A stretch of 64,000 nt of DNA from assembly GCA_030068075.1 (NCBI GenBank), contig CM057829.1, forward strand, positions 86,171,132 to 86,235,131, read 5' to 3'. The notes below the pieces were generated by a model that did no database searches, was not told where the DNA came from, and saw nothing but the letters and a program-made list of their open reading frames with translations. Both the position numbers and the translations under genes were made by a program. Positions 1-13,173 of the stretch are shown in pieces. The DNA is from Paguma larvata. Its lineage: Eukaryota > Chordata > Mammalia > Carnivora > Viverridae. Each line of letters begins with the position of its first letter. The first letter of the stretch is position 1.

Positions 1-341
1 TTTAAATCCCAGTTAGTTAACATGTAATGTTAGTTTCAGGTGTATAATGTAGTGATTCAACACTTCCATACAACACCTAATGCTCATGGTAACAAGTGCA
101 CTCCTTATTCCCCATCACTTATTTAACCCATCCACCCACCCACCTTTCCGCCCAATAACCATCAGTTTATTCTCTATAGTTAAGAGTCTGTTTCTTGATT
201 TACCTCTCTCTCTAATCTGTCTCTCTTTTTTCTCCCTTTCCTCATTTGTTTTGTTTAAGTTCCACATATGAGTGAAATCATATGGTATTTGCCTTTCTCT
301 GACTGATATATTTCATTTAGTTTTATATTCTTTAGATATGT

Positions 342-1947
342 CTATCTCTTTGTAAATGGCAGGATTTCAATTTTTTTAATGGCTGAATAATATCCCATTG
401 TATATGTATACCACATCTTCTTTATCCATTCTTCAGTCACTGGATACTTGGGCTGTTTCCATAATTTGGCTACTGAAGATAATGCTGCTGTAAACATCAG
501 GATGTATACATTCCTTTGAATTAGTGTTTTTGTATTCCTTGGGTAAAAAATAAATAGCAGTACAATTGCTAGATCATAGGGTAGTTCTATAGTTAACTTT
601 TTGAGGAAACTCCAAACTGTTTTCCAGAGTGGCTGTACCAGTTTGCATGCACACCAACAGTGCAAGAGGGTTCCCCTTTTTCCACATACTTGCCAACACC
701 TGTTGTTTCTTATGTTGTTGCTTTTAGACATTCTGACAGGTGTGAGGTGATATCTCATTGCTGTTTTGATTTGTGTTTCCTTGATGATCAGTGATGTTGA
801 GCATCTTTTCATGTGTCTGTTGGCCATCTGTATGTCATCTTTGGAAAAATGCCTATTCATGTCTTCTGCCCATTTTAATTGGATTATTCATTTTTGGGGG
901 TGTTGAGTTTTATAAGTTTTTTTAAAAGTATTTTTTAGATACTAAACCTTTATCAGATATGTCATTTGCAAATACCCATTCTGTAGGTTACCTTTTAGTT
1001 TTGTTGTTTGTTTTCTTTACTGTGCAGAGCTTTTAATTTTGATGAAGTCCCAATTGTTCTAATTTCCCTTGACTCAGGAGACAGATCTAGAAAGAAGATT
1101 CTATGGCCAATATCAAAAAGGTCACTGCCTGTCTTCTTTAGGATTTTTATGGTTTCAGGTCTTACATTTAGGTCCATTTTAAACTTGTTTTTGTATATGG
1201 CGTAAGTGATTCAGTTTCATTCTTTTGTATGTTGCTGTCCAGTTTTCTCAATGCCATTATTGGAGAGACTTTTTCCCGTTGGATATTCTTTCTTGCTTTT
1301 CTTGCTAATTCAAAGATTAATTGACCTTAGTTGTCGATTCATTTTTGGGTTTTCTATTGTGTTCTGTTGATCTATATGTTTGTTTTTGTTCCAATACTAA
1401 TACTGTTTTGATTACTACAGTTTTATAATATTGCTTGAAGTCTGGAGTTGTGATGCCTGCAGCTTTGTTTTCCCTTTTCCATGTTGCTTTGGCTATTCAG
1501 GGTCTTTGGTAGTTCCATGCAAATTTTAGAATTGCTTGTTCTAGCTCTGTGAAAAATGCTGTTGACATTTTGATAAAAATTACATTAAGCGTGTAGATTG
1601 CTTTGGGTAGTATAGACATTTTAGTATTTGTTCTTCTAATCCATGAACATGGAATGTCTTTACATTTATTTGTATCATCTTCAGTTTCTTTCATCAGGGT
1701 TTTATTGTTTTCAGAGTACAGGACTTTCACCTCTTTGCTTAGGTTTATTTCTAGGTATCTTACAGTTTTTGGTAACTGTATATAAGAATGATTCCTTAAT
1801 TTCTCTTTCTACTGCTTCATTATTGGTGTATAGAAATGCAACAGATTTCTGTATATTGATTTTGTATCCTGTAATTTTACTAAATTTGTTTATCAGTTCT
1901 AGTAATTTTTTGGTAGAGTCCTTCGTGTTTTCTAAACAGAGTATCAT
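342..1947 (-). pseudogene. L1 ORF2 remnants (reverse transcriptase and C-terminal region)
   Basis: Several minus-strand frames preserve pieces of L1 ORF2. Frame 342-860 has the C-terminal domain with the cysteine-rich '[19 protein letters not shown]', then '[19 protein letters not shown]'. Frame 995-1177 has 'NVRPETIKILKKTGS'. Frames 1497-1730 and 1711-1947 cover the segment after the RT active site ('[19 protein letters not shown]'). The pieces lie in different frames, so several indels have broken the gene. The FADD-type catalytic motif expected just before '[10 protein letters not shown]' (about 1945-1960) is frameshifted by a one-base loss. No activity is possible. Confidence 0.9.
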
Positions 1948-2912
1948 GTCATTGCAAATACTGAAAGTTGGACTTCTTCCTTGCCGATTTGGGTCCTTTT
2001 TATTTCATTTCATTGTTGATTGCTGTGTCTAGGACTTTCAGTACTATGTTAAATAACAGTGGTGAGAGTGGACATCCCTGTCTTATTCCTGACCATAGAG
2101 GAAAATCTCTCAGGTTTTCCCCATTGAGGATGATATTAGCTGTGGATATTTTATATATGGCCTTTTAATATGTTGATGTATATTCCCTCTGAACCTACTT
2201 TGTTTAGGGTTTTCCTCATGAATGGATGTTGTACTTTGTCAAATGCTTTATCTGCATCTGTCGAAATGATCATATGGTTCTGATGCCTTTTTTTTTTTTA
2301 ATGTGGTGTATCATATTGATTGATATGCAAATATTGAACCACACTTGCAACCCAGGAATAAATCCCACTTGATCATGGTGAATGGGTTTTAAATGTATTA
2401 TTGGATTTGGTTTGCTAGTATTTTATTGGATATTTTTGCATCCATGTTCATCAGGGATATTAGCCTGTAGTTCTCTTTTTTAGTGGAGTCTTGATCTTGT
2501 TTTGGTATTAGGATAATGCTGACCTCATAGAATGAATTTGAAAGTTTTCCTTCCTTTTCTATTTTTTTTGGAATAGTTTGAGAAGATAGATATTAACTCT
2601 TCTTTAAATGTTTGGTAGAATTCACCTGTGAAGTCATCTGGCCCTGGACTCTTGTTTGTGGGAGTTTTTTGATTACTGATTTAATTTCTTTGCTGGTTTT
2701 GGTCTTTTCAAATTTTCTATTTTTTCCTGTTTCAGCTTTCATAGTTTATATGTTTCTAGGGAATTATCCGTTTCTTCCAACTTGTCCAGTTTGTTGGCAT
2801 ATAGTTTTTCATAATATTCTCTTAAAATTGTTTGTATTTCTATGGTGTTGGCTGTTATTTCTCCACTCTCATTCGTGATTTTATTTATTTGGTTTCTTTC
2901 TCTTTTCTTTTT

Positions 2913-3102
2913 TTTTAATTTATTTTAGAGAAAGAAAGAGAGTCAGGGTGAGGGACAGAGGGGGAGAGAGAGAGAGAATCTTAAGCAGGTTCCATGTTCA
3001 GTGTGGAGCCTAATGTGGAGCTCATTCCCATAACCCTGAGATCATGATCTGAGCTGAAATCAACAGTTGGGCACTCAACCAACTGAACCACTGAGGCACT
3101 CC
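2913..3102 (-). mobile_element. Carnivore tRNA-derived SINE (older, degenerate)
   Basis: Antisense copy: T-rich tail, GA-rich tract, 'gagatcatgatctgagctga' and the complemented tRNA head ending 'aactgaaccactgaggcac'. It is flanked by a 14-bp target-site duplication, TCTCTTTTCTTTTT, at 2899-2912 and 3103-3116, inside L1 sequence. It is therefore younger than the surrounding L1, although divergent from the felid consensus-like copies elsewhere in the window. Confidence 0.92.
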
Positions 3103-5436
3103 TCTCTTTTCTTTTTGGTAAGTTTGGCTAGATATTTATCAATTTCATTATTATTATTATTATTTAAAAATAGCTCTTTGTTTCATTGACCTGTTTTATT
3201 ATTTATTTGATTTTTTGGTTTATGTATCATTTATTTCTGCTCTAATTTTTATTATTTCCTTCCTTTGGCTTTAGGTTTCCTTTCTTTGTTTTTCTAACTC
3301 CTTTAGGTATAAGGCAGATTTATGATTTATAGTATTATTAACAGTGCCAGTGATTGTCAGTGTAATTTTAAGCTAGAGATCTTTGTATGAATACTTATAT
3401 TATTAAATTGGAAAGAAGTAAATAATGTTATTCATGTATACTCAAAAAAAAGTTTTTTTTTGGAGGGGGTTTTTGTTGCAGTTGTGACTAATTAAGCTAT
3501 ATTTTGTGGATGTTGTCCTAAGTATTGATAACTATATCTGTAGTAGACTATAATATAAATACTATCAAATACTATGTTTTGACTTTTGAAAAAACCAAAT
3601 ACTTTTTGAGGATTTATACACATAAAATGGCTGTCAGTCCTTAAAAATGCTATATTATTAATATGCTTGCTTCTTTAAAAGTTGTTTACCCTCCTTTTTT
3701 TAGCCACCAAATTCAGTATTTCTGTATTTTCTACTGCCCTCTAGGGGTAAACTAGGGAAAACTGGAGTCCTGAACCTCTCTGAATATATAGATCAGAGGA
3801 AAATATTAGAAGAAATTTGAAATTTCTGTATTTGTTGGAGATAAATATTAATTGCTCAGATACATATTTTTACAAAATATTACAGTCTAATTTTTTATCC
3901 ACAATTGCTAGCATGCTTTTTTGAGACCCAGTATTTGTTTCAAGTGTGTAAGCCACATTAGCCTTGTGCCCGGCAGAGTATTTGGGGCATAGAAGATACT
4001 TTATTCAATGAGGAGATGCTATCAATGGAAGACTTTAGCATCCATCTCTTCTCTGTGATCTTTCCTCAAGGCTTCATCTATACAGTCCCTTAGACGCCTC
4101 AGACTCTTTGTTCCTCTTCCTACTACTAAAACCTGCTCTGTTAGCTCCTTTTCAGAAATAAGTGATAGTGAAGAATGAAAAATATTACTTCGTCTAATTC
4201 CACTTTGGGGGGAAAATAAACACACCTGTCCTAGTGGTAATGTATTTATCTTCCATCATTTGTGCATTTCTTCATCTCTGTGCTCTCTTCTGGAATTCCA
4301 GATATTAGAATTAGTCACATAATATTTGCACAGAATATTTTCATTTGTTAACTTTAAAAGCCTCATGAGTTCTTTTACCTTTTTTTTAAACATTGCAGTT
4401 TTATTCACGTTAGTGAGAATTTATCTTCTAGAAATAGAGGATAAAATGGAATTTTAGTCATAGAACAATAAGTTGAATATTTTAATTCTTGATTGAAGAA
4501 AAGTTTTCCAAAATACCTTGATTTATGAATACATACAAGAAATGCACATGGGTTAGGGAGAGTTTGGAATTGATGACTTTTTTAAACTATAGGTTAACTA
4601 AGGGTGACTAGATTTCCTAATTAGTTGACTATGTTATTTTTCAATAGAGAATTGTAATATTATTTCAAACTTATTATTAATATTATTATCATTATTGTTT
4701 TCTTATGAGCATTACAAAACCCACCCCAAAGGGGAGCTGGATGGTTTCAATAGCTAATGACTGAACTTTTCACCTCAGGCTTTGGTTCACATTAAGCTGT
4801 GATTTTAAGTGATTGACAGCCATTTTATAGGAACCTGCAATGAACTGGGGGTCAAAATCATCCTGATGATGGAGAGAAAATGCCCCCATTAGAAAAAAAT
4901 AAAGACAGACGTAAACTAACCAGTGTAGTTGAAACTAATTGGCCTCCTTATTGGCAAAGGATTGAACAGGCACAGGGACTGAATTAATCTCTTGAATTTG
5001 GTGGCAGATCCTTGCAGGTTGAAATTGTGAATTGGCAGGTTAACATAAGGGGAGGCTATATCCCTCTCACATGTGATACTTCTGTTCTGTGAATTTCCAT
5101 TTTGTGGAGCTGTCAATCTGAGGCTTTTGTGAGCATTAAACTTTCTTTAGAAATAGCACCACCAAGGAAAAAGAAAAAAAAAAAAAAGGAATGACCCCCA
5201 CCTCCTAAACTACCACATAAATCAGCTTGATTAGTAATCTCCATTAAGAGACATTGAGTTTTGAATAGGCTGGGTATTGTAGGTCTAGAATGAAGGACTT
5301 GGCAGGGCCAAATAGGGAAGTTTGAACAACATCTGCCCTACTCCTTCCTAGCACTTCTCCAAGTTTTAAGCCTATTCACAAATAATCTAAATTATAAAAG
5401 TGCAAATTGTAGTTCTCCACAAGCAGTTTTTCAAAT

Positions 5437-5572
5437 AACGTGAAGAGGTGAATATATATAGTATTAGTATTTATTAAAGGCATAGAAATCCCACAACTTA
5501 TTTTAAGAAGGAAGCTAACAGTAACAGACCTTTATATATGGGCCTATTAATACTAGCTTTCTATTAGCATTC
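5437..5572 (+). repeat. Local direct repeat, copy 1
   Basis: Shares an ordered series of words with 6479-6605: 'gtattagtatttattaaagg', then 'ttttaagaaggaa', 'aacagtaacagacctttata', and 'ttaatactagctttct..tagcattct'. The copies lie about 1.04 kb apart in the same orientation, with several substitutions and small indels. This could be an old tandem or segmental duplication, or two copies of a dispersed repeat I cannot name. Confidence 0.85.
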
Positions 5573-6478
5573 TTCTTTTCTTTAACAAGTGAAGTTTGAT
5601 CTTGAATTTTTATTCAAAGCTCTGTGAACCAAAGCCACAGATGGGGTATTGCTGTGTCATTTCCATGGCCTTATACAGAATGTATGCAGCTGTCCCATAC
5701 TCCCTTAATAGACCTTCAGCTTTTCAATACATCTTCCACTGATGGCGTTTCTGTGGATAAACATCATTTCAGAATGAAACGTGCCAGATGTCCTGCAGTG
5801 CACTTAGGTACAACAAGGCACTTTTAAAAAAATCGCGCCTATATTATTTACTCATTTAGAGGGATGTGACTTCTGGGATATACATTGGAAATCCAAAATT
5901 TGCTGAATGAGAGAGGAAATATTATAAACAGGTTCCAACTCACTTGCACCTTAGAATTCCCCCACACACAATTTTTTTTTTCAGACCATAAAGAAATCAG
6001 TATTTTATATCCAGGTTTCTCATAATTTCTCCCTCTAGGAGGCATAACTCAATCAAAATCTCTGGTTACTACTGAATAGAAATAGTCTTTTTTATTGAGG
6101 TTAAAAATTGCTAGATCAGGGATTTGGAATATAGATATTTTTATTTTTCCTTTAGTATAACTAATTTTAAGAATCATTCCTCCCAAATATACTTGAGTTT
6201 TATATTCCCACCACAAAGCAAATATTATTTTCAGTTGTTTCTTTTTTTTTTCTGTTAAGGGATTAGAATTGGTGATCTAAATGAAAATAAAATACTGGTG
6301 AGAAGCGGTTACCCAGGATCATTCCAATACCAGCATTTGATTCTATCATGTCAAGTGCAACTATACCACATGCTCACATGCTTGACTGACTTTTTACTTG
6401 TGTTATTTTAATTTTTTTTGCATATATACCACTCTCCTTGAAGACTATAAAATCCTTGACTATAAGGATCATATCTCT

Positions 6479-6605
6479 AACATGAGAGATATATGGTATT
6501 AGTATTTATTAAAGGCCAACCAAAATATTTTATATTAAGAAGAAAGAGAACAGTGACAGACCTTTTTATATGAGCCCATTAATACTAGCTTTCTTTTAGC
6601 ATTCT
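6479..6605 (+). repeat. Local direct repeat, copy 2
   Basis: Partner of 5437-5572. Matching words include 'gtattagtatttattaaagg', 'cagtgacagacctttttata' and 'attaatactagctttct'. The flanks outside the ~130 bp do not obviously match, so the duplicated unit is short. Confidence 0.85.
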
Positions 6606-8710
6606 GAGCACAATGGGAGGCAGATCTTAGTCAGTGCCTGTTGAGTTGATGACTACATTTATTTCAAAGTGGAACAAGGAGATAATGTGTTACATTTTAC
6701 TATGAGGTATTTTGGTTTCACTTAAAAGTGCTTATAGATTATGGTATAGAATGCAAAAGACTATAGAATTTGCTTAACTTAATTGTGATGTTGTAAATTG
6801 TGGTAACTTTATTATTCTTCAAAATGTTTTGCATGCAGGTCTCATTTTCTTTTTTTTAAAGTGGTTTTTAGAGACAGACCAAGTAATAGCTGACAGAGCT
6901 GACACACAGACCTTTAGGTAGCCCACTGCTTAAGGACACTGCACTAGGCGATATTTTGAAGTTTCTTATGATTCCTAGGAATCATTTAAAAAAGGAACGT
7001 TCGTAAGTATTACACAAACTAATTATTGATGAAATAGTTATCCTAAGCAAAAAAATAAAAAAAATAATAATGAAAAAGGAAAATGTCACTTGAGGAACAT
7101 TGGTGATTATTTAAAATCCCACTACGTATTTAATTCAAAAGGTATGTTTTTTGAGGCTATGTTCTTTCCTGTGTGTGCATCCTAAGAAAACTAGCTGAGA
7201 CTTTTAATGATTTTTAAAATTATTTAATAATTTTGTATATTTTCAATTCACATTCTCCTCCTAACAGGAGTACTCTTCCTAACACAAAATATATTGCTTT
7301 TACCAAATGGAGACATGTTTATAGTTTACCTTGCTAGAGAGTTTTGAAGAAAATCTAGATCAATGCTTAGCTCTGCCTCTGATGGTTGTGTGGTTAATTT
7401 TTCTGTCCCATGGTGTGTAGCTCTGTCTTTTGGTGCTGCTGTATGTTTGCAGCCATGCTGTCAACATCCACCAGAGAGCAGGGCAGCTCCAACACCCACA
7501 TCTTTCACGCTAGAAATAGATGGAGACAGTAACACAGTCAGATCCGTGGCCAAACAACGTGGATTGCAGTTCATTTCAAAGGTCAGCGCATATTTAAGCT
7601 TGCTTCATTACTGCCACCTTTATGCCTGAGATTTTCATTTAAAAAAAAAAATCAGTTTACCTAGGTTCCTTTAGAGACAGAAAAATGAAAGTGCTGAGTC
7701 CTATTTTCATTTGGGGATATCAAGCTTTTTATCAAATTATAGAGGTGGCGTTTCAGAATATTTCATATCTGATCAAGAAGAAAATCCAAAAATAATTTTC
7801 TTTTTATTCAAGAGTCTTTCAGGCAGGAGGACTGTTTTATTTTTTACTTAATATTGTGCTCAAGTCAATCATTTTGAATTCAGAGAGAAAATAAACATTT
7901 AAAAGCAATCTATAATAAAAAATTTGGTGAGTTCAACATTTTTATTTACATTTCCTAATGAAAACACAATTCATACTCTTTTGATATGTTTTTACCCATC
8001 ACCTAGTAAAATAAGTTTATATACTTTAATTTTTTATATTAAAGATGGTAAACAAGTGAGTAATCATAAAACATTTACTTTTTAGTTAAAAAGAAGTAAA
8101 TTACTTGCCTTTCAAGAATAAATCAAGGATGGCTTATCTTATATTTAATTAAACTAGTGCTCTTCCTAATTGCTTTAAATACCCAATATACATAGGAAGA
8201 ATAGGATATGGCATATATATTAGGAATATTAATATGGCCAGTACATATTTATGGATTCCAAATGGGTTTTGTTACATATCCTTTGTTAAAAGACTAATAA
8301 TTTAAACAATTAATTTTGGGAAAGAATTTTATATACTTATTCTCTTTGAAAAAAAATAGAGCTCTATAAAATAAAAGCAAATCATTCTGAGATATGACAT
8401 TTAAACCACAGAGAAAATAGACTTTCGAAATAGTGTTCTTACGAAGCCCTTTGACATCAAAATATGGGGAAAAATGTCATCAATCATGGTGTTAATTGTT
8501 TGGAATTGAACTGCCTATAAGTATAAAACATGATTAACTTAACATATATAGTGAAAAGTTTTTCAAACTTAGGTGTTATGACCATTTTCGGTCATGGAAA
8601 TTTATACTTGTGACACATTGTAGAACTTAATTATGGAAATATATTAAGAGTTTAAAAGGAGTATCTTAAGACTGAAGGCTTTCTAAAAGAAATACATACT
8701 CAGATTCTAT

Positions 8711-8770
8711 AGCTGTAAATATATATATATTACATATCTCATATATGTAAAAAATATATATATAATTTGG
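8711..8770. repeat. AT-rich (TA)n low-complexity tract
   Basis: Two TA runs separated by 'ttacatatctcatatatgtaaaa'. The tract is nearly self-complementary and can form an AT cruciform. Confidence 0.8.
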
Positions 8771-9447
8771 TGGTAATTTTAACTGGGTTATTTTAATTTT
8801 GGCATTCATATATTTCTGAAATGAATATTTAAAATACATTATAACTGTGACTGAAAGAGGAAAAACATCTATATTTTAGGTATAATTTTAGGCTTATAAA
8901 TAGACCTTATAAAAACATTTTGACTATTTCATTTCTTTATAAGCATCATTAATATTTATTACTTATTTTAAAATAATTAAGAAATAAATGTAGCTAAAAA
9001 TCCAATCATCTGTTGTATTCAGAGCTGGACCCTTTAAGTCAATTCTGTAGGTTGGAATTGTTGCTTTTTCTTCTGTTTTCAGGAGTAATGTCCTATAGAA
9101 AGTGTATGATTGGAATCCAGAAAATACAATAATACAATAATAGGTCTTACGATAAAAAGAAATGTAAAAAGTGAGAAAACTAGGAGAAATAGGATCTCTA
9201 GTCCCTTAGGCCATCCATGTGCATCTTCCAATCCATAAGATAGGATGAACCCATTTTTCGTCTCTGTTTCTGAAGTTAGATGGTGATGGTTTTTCTTGTT
9301 AAAAAGTATAATTTGACTGAAGTCTACCTTCTTTACTTTTTTTCTTAAATGCTACTTAAAGAATATTATGTATCTATTAGAGAGCATATTCATATTGTAA
9401 AGGAAGGAAAAAAAGTTATTGATTCCCGGATTATTTGCCTAGCAGTA

Positions 9448-9590
9448 CACTATTTCATTTAACTTCAGCATCACCTGAGAGCTGGGTGGTGGTAGGCCCA
9501 TTTTGCAGGTAAGAAACTTAAGCATTTAAGAGTTTAGTGATTAACTCTTACCCAGCCAGGGCTCTGTCCCAGGTCATCTGACTCAAAATT
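9448..9590 (+). mobile_element. MIR SINE fragment
   Basis: Follows the MIR core in order: 'atttaacttcagcatcacct', 'cattttgcaggtaagaaact', 'agccagggctctgtcccagg'. Strongly diverged, as expected for this ancient mammalian tRNA-derived SINE. Confidence 0.65.
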
Positions 9591-12500
9591 CCAGTTTTTC
9601 TCTTTGCTATATTACAAATTCAGGACTAAGACAATATCCCCTCCTTAAAGGTTTAGAGATACATGCATTTGGATTATGGCAGATAAAATTTAGGCTGTCC
9701 CATGATTAGCTGTGAGGTGATTTCTTATTTTTCAGTTTGTGTCTTAATTCTGTAGTCAATTATCTGAATTAAACCCCCCCCCCCTCAATTTAGACTGATT
9801 TGCTAATTATCAGGTATTTATCTCAACACCATCATTACTAACACAGAATACTTAAACTTATTTTAGCATACGTTTCTGGTAAATTGATTGTAAACACGAG
9901 GGCTTTTACATATGAAAAAATAACACATGCCATTTTTGGATAAATAAAGACAAACAATTGTATATGATATTTAAGACTGATTTTTAAATATGTCATGACA
10001 GTTCTAAGGGTAGAAATATAATTTAGATGGGATCTTTTTTTTTTTAAATCTGAGTTTAAAAAGTTTAATGCATACAAATGATACAGAATTACCTGTTACT
10101 TTTTCAAAGTCTTTTTTCAAAGACTCTGGGCTCAAATACCAGGGGCTAAGAAAGTCAGATAAGCCAATTTTTCCATTTTTCATCATGGTTTCTCCCTTCC
10201 TCCCGAACTTTATCATGGCCCTGATTTGAAATGATGAACTCAAAAGCAGTTTTTCAAAAAGTGTTTTTCTTTTGTACAAATGAGAAATCAGTTTTCAAAG
10301 ATGGTTTACTGGTAGAAGTGGTCTTTTAGTCTTTTCTTGGAATTTGAGTTAGGTTTACATGTAGAGATAAGTGATCTCTGGTCTATCTTTAGAATTCAAG
10401 TTACTGGTTTTTGAAAGCCTAACCGCGCTTACGCAAACTCTGCATTTGCTGTAATACAGCAACCAAAGGATACCTTAACTGCTGCCGTGATGGCTTCTTT
10501 TCATCACATGCATTTGCTTATTAATATGAAGGTGCTTCACAGCAGAGTAGGAAAATTTAAACTAATTCTCCAAAAGGCCATTTATGTGATTGTGCTAAAA
10601 TATGTATTTTTCCCCCTAAATGATCTGCAAACCTGCTATTCTTCTATCCTTAGAAGTTTAAAAATAAACCTCCTAGGCTTCAAGCGAAATAATTACTTAA
10701 TACATAAATAAAGGTGAATGGAATTTTTCCTCACAATATGGTCATTGTCTTTCACTGAGTTCTAAGGATGTTAGTATTAAAGTTTTTACAACTAAACTAC
10801 TCTTTAAACTCCATGAGAGGAACCTGGAGCCCTCTGCGGAAAGCTCTCGAGGAACTGGCACAATGAGAGATTTTTCAAAACTTGTTTCTTTGTAGGAAGT
10901 TGTGCATATTAAAGAGCTTGCACTTTACAGTGTATTAGAAGGTGTATTTTGAAAAGAGGTAGTATTTGTTTAAAGAAATTTATTTATATTTTCTGAGTTG
11001 ATGCTATCTGAATTTTTAAATAGATGCAAAAGCAGAATCTGACCTATCGTTGTTAGGTCAGAGAACAACAGCCCTTTGCAAACGTTCAGGTGAAAAATTT
11101 GGTAACATCAAATTGTTCTCATATTCTTAAAGTTTAAGCTGAAAATGAAGGTCCGGTGTTCAGAGGCTTCAGGAGTTTTACTCAAAAAAACCACTAGGAA
11201 AAGAAAATAATATATTTTTAAAGAGGAACATGAGAATGTGTTGGCTCTATTTTATATTTTAATTTTGTTTTTAGTGATTTAGACTTCTATTAATTTTCTA
11301 TAGAATTAATATTGATCATTTTAGTGTTTGTTTCTCAGAATTCTTATTTTGTTTTAAAATAAAAACTGCATCTATGTTAAAATCACAAATACTGCACGGT
11401 TTATATATCTTGTTTTTTAGTATTCATTTGAAAGTGGTATTCTTTTTAGCTAGATATCCCCATGTTTGTACACTTAGAATTGTAGATGATATATTTTAAT
11501 TCATTTCCTTAATATATCCCCTGATATTTTAATATAGGAGCTTATATATGGTGTTCCAAATTTATTTTATGATGGCAGCTTCACACTTTATAGTACGTTA
11601 TTAATCTAGTAGGCTAAAAATCTAAGCCTGTGAAGCTTCAAAGACATTCTAAAAAAACCCAAAATACTGTTAGCTAGACGCGTAATTTTAGTAGGAAAAT
11701 TTTCTCAGTTGTTTGTGGTTCATATAAATATATTTTGAGAGAAGTTCTTATACTAAAGTTCAAGGTCCTGATATTTACATAGTTCCTTTACATAGTGCAC
11801 CACATTTATTTTTTAAGGAAATGAAGGGAATTTAAATTAAAATTTTAGACCAGGAATGTAAAATTGCTGGATATTTGCACATAGTACAGGTTTGGGGGGA
11901 AGTTTTTTAAAGTTATCCATATGGCAGCGGAACTTTTAATAAACAATAGTTCTAACACAGAATCTTTATGGAAACAGAAAATGGGATTTATGAGATGACA
12001 TTTTGAGTATATAAAGAAAAATGAAATAAGATTAGCTTTATTTTCCTATTTCCCCCCAGCCTTGCAAAGGTTTAGTGGCTGAATTACCACTTATAATTTG
12101 TTTTTTCATTCTGTGCATGCATTTCATTAACCTATTCCTGGCTCTGCAGCCAGCCTGCAGAGAGAAATTCAGCAGAAGGATTTTTTTAGCAGATTGGCCA
12201 CAACACGCTACAGGACATATTTCAGAATTCAAGGACAATTTGATAACTTTTATGTGCTTTATGTGTTTTGTTTAAATGATAATTTAGAGAATTAATGTTA
12301 TTTAAAGTTATTTAATAATATTTAAGAAAAACTTCAAGAGATATCTTCAGATACTCAACATTTAACAAATAGCTCACTGAAATTATTCTGACTGCTTCAG
12401 ACCTGCTTCAGGATTAAATAGATTCGTATTGAAATTCAGTTCCGGGATTTTGCCACTTACTCAAAGAACTATTAGAATAAAAGCAAAAGTTTTTCTAATA

Positions 12501-12604
12501 TAATTGATTTGTCTCTGAAATAGTTTGAGATTCACGCAATAAAGACTGGGAGGTATTACAAACAGATGCAACTCAATTGTACAATTTTTCGAATATAACC
12601 AAAT
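9591..12604. other. Unique AT-rich DNA, no gene seen
   Basis: No recognisable repeat or gene. An 11-base C run lies at 9774-9784. Two higher-complexity patches stand out: about 10400-10640, which includes CpGs and a TTGCTGT/ACAGCAA inverted repeat, and about 12040-12270. Confidence 0.55.
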
Positions 12605-12693
12605 GCTCCCTTTCATTCTTTTTCTTTTCTTTTCTATCCTTTTCTTTTCCTTTCTTTTCCTTTTCTTTCTTTTCTTTTCTTTTCTTCTTTTTT
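12605..12693. repeat. (TTTTC)n polypyrimidine microsatellite
   Basis: Imperfect TTTTC/TTTCC units about 90 nt long, nearly free of purines. Confidence 0.9.
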
Positions 12694-12955
12694 ATATTTA
12701 TGAGAAAGCTTAGTTAGGTATGTTTATCCAATGGCACAATTGGGCATACATTATTAAATTGGTGTTGAAATGCATAAAAGTATTTTTCATGTCACAGTTA
12801 CCTTTAAAATTATATTTTGCTTGGACTTTAATTTTATAAATTTGTATTCCTCAAAAGAGATTGCTCAGTATGGTTCAGAATGCCCCAAGTGACAGGATGA
12901 GATGAAGAGATGACTCTTAGACTTAAAAATTTCAGTGACTCTGAAAAGAAAAATT

Positions 12956-13158
12956 AAAAAAAATTTTTTTTTACTGTTTATTTTTGAGAGAGACAGAGTA
13001 CAAGCGGGGGAGGGGCAGAGAGAGAAGGAGAAACAGAATCAGAAACTCTGAGCTGTCAGCACAGAACCTGACACAGGGTTCGAACCCCCGAGGGGAGCCG
13101 TGAGATCATTACCCGAGCTGAAGTTGGAGGCTTAACCCACTGAGCCACCCAGGCACCC
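12956..13158 (-). mobile_element. Carnivore tRNA-Lys SINE
   Basis: Antisense: poly-T/A-rich tail, 'tgtttatttttgagagaga', 'gagctgtcagcacagaacct', complemented B-box region 'cagggttcgaacccccgagg', and head 'cactgagccacccaggcacc'. The target-site duplication is CTGAAAAGAAAAATT (12941-12955) against CTGAGAAGAAAAATT (13159-13173), one mismatch in 15. Confidence 0.95.
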
Positions 13159-13173
13159 CTGAGAAGAAAAATT

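Larger units (their letters stand above)
1..3325 (-). mobile_element. LINE-1, 5'-truncated, carnivore-type 3' half
   Basis: The plus strand reads as the complement of an L1: 3' UTR first (about 1-250, with the carnivore signature 'acaacacctaatgctcat' and a run into 'gagtgaaatcatatgg'), then the ORF2 C-terminus and back through the reverse-transcriptase region to about 3325, where similarity stops. The piece expected upstream (endonuclease domain, ORF1, 5' UTR) is absent, so it is 5'-truncated, the usual outcome of target-primed reverse transcription. It carries many stops and frameshifts and is dead. A SINE interrupts it at 2913-3102. The 3' end may lie beyond the window edge. Confidence 0.93.
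3326..9447. other. Unique AT-rich DNA, no gene seen
   Basis: No coding signal and few recognisable repeats. A weak L2-tail-like patch lies at about 3950-4015. A local duplication is listed separately. The stretches 4720-5130, 5600-5830 and 7340-7630 are of higher complexity and GC than the surroundings and could be conserved non-coding sequence. All short frames here lack protein similarity that I recognise. Confidence 0.6.

Noticed and set aside
4022..4225. 67-residue minus frame considered as a possible exon
   Set aside because: Reads smoothly but has no recognisable family and no convincing acceptor/donor pair; insufficient to call.
7363..7629. 88-residue plus-strand frame
   Set aside because: No family resemblance and no splice context; the patch is kept only as possible conserved non-coding sequence.
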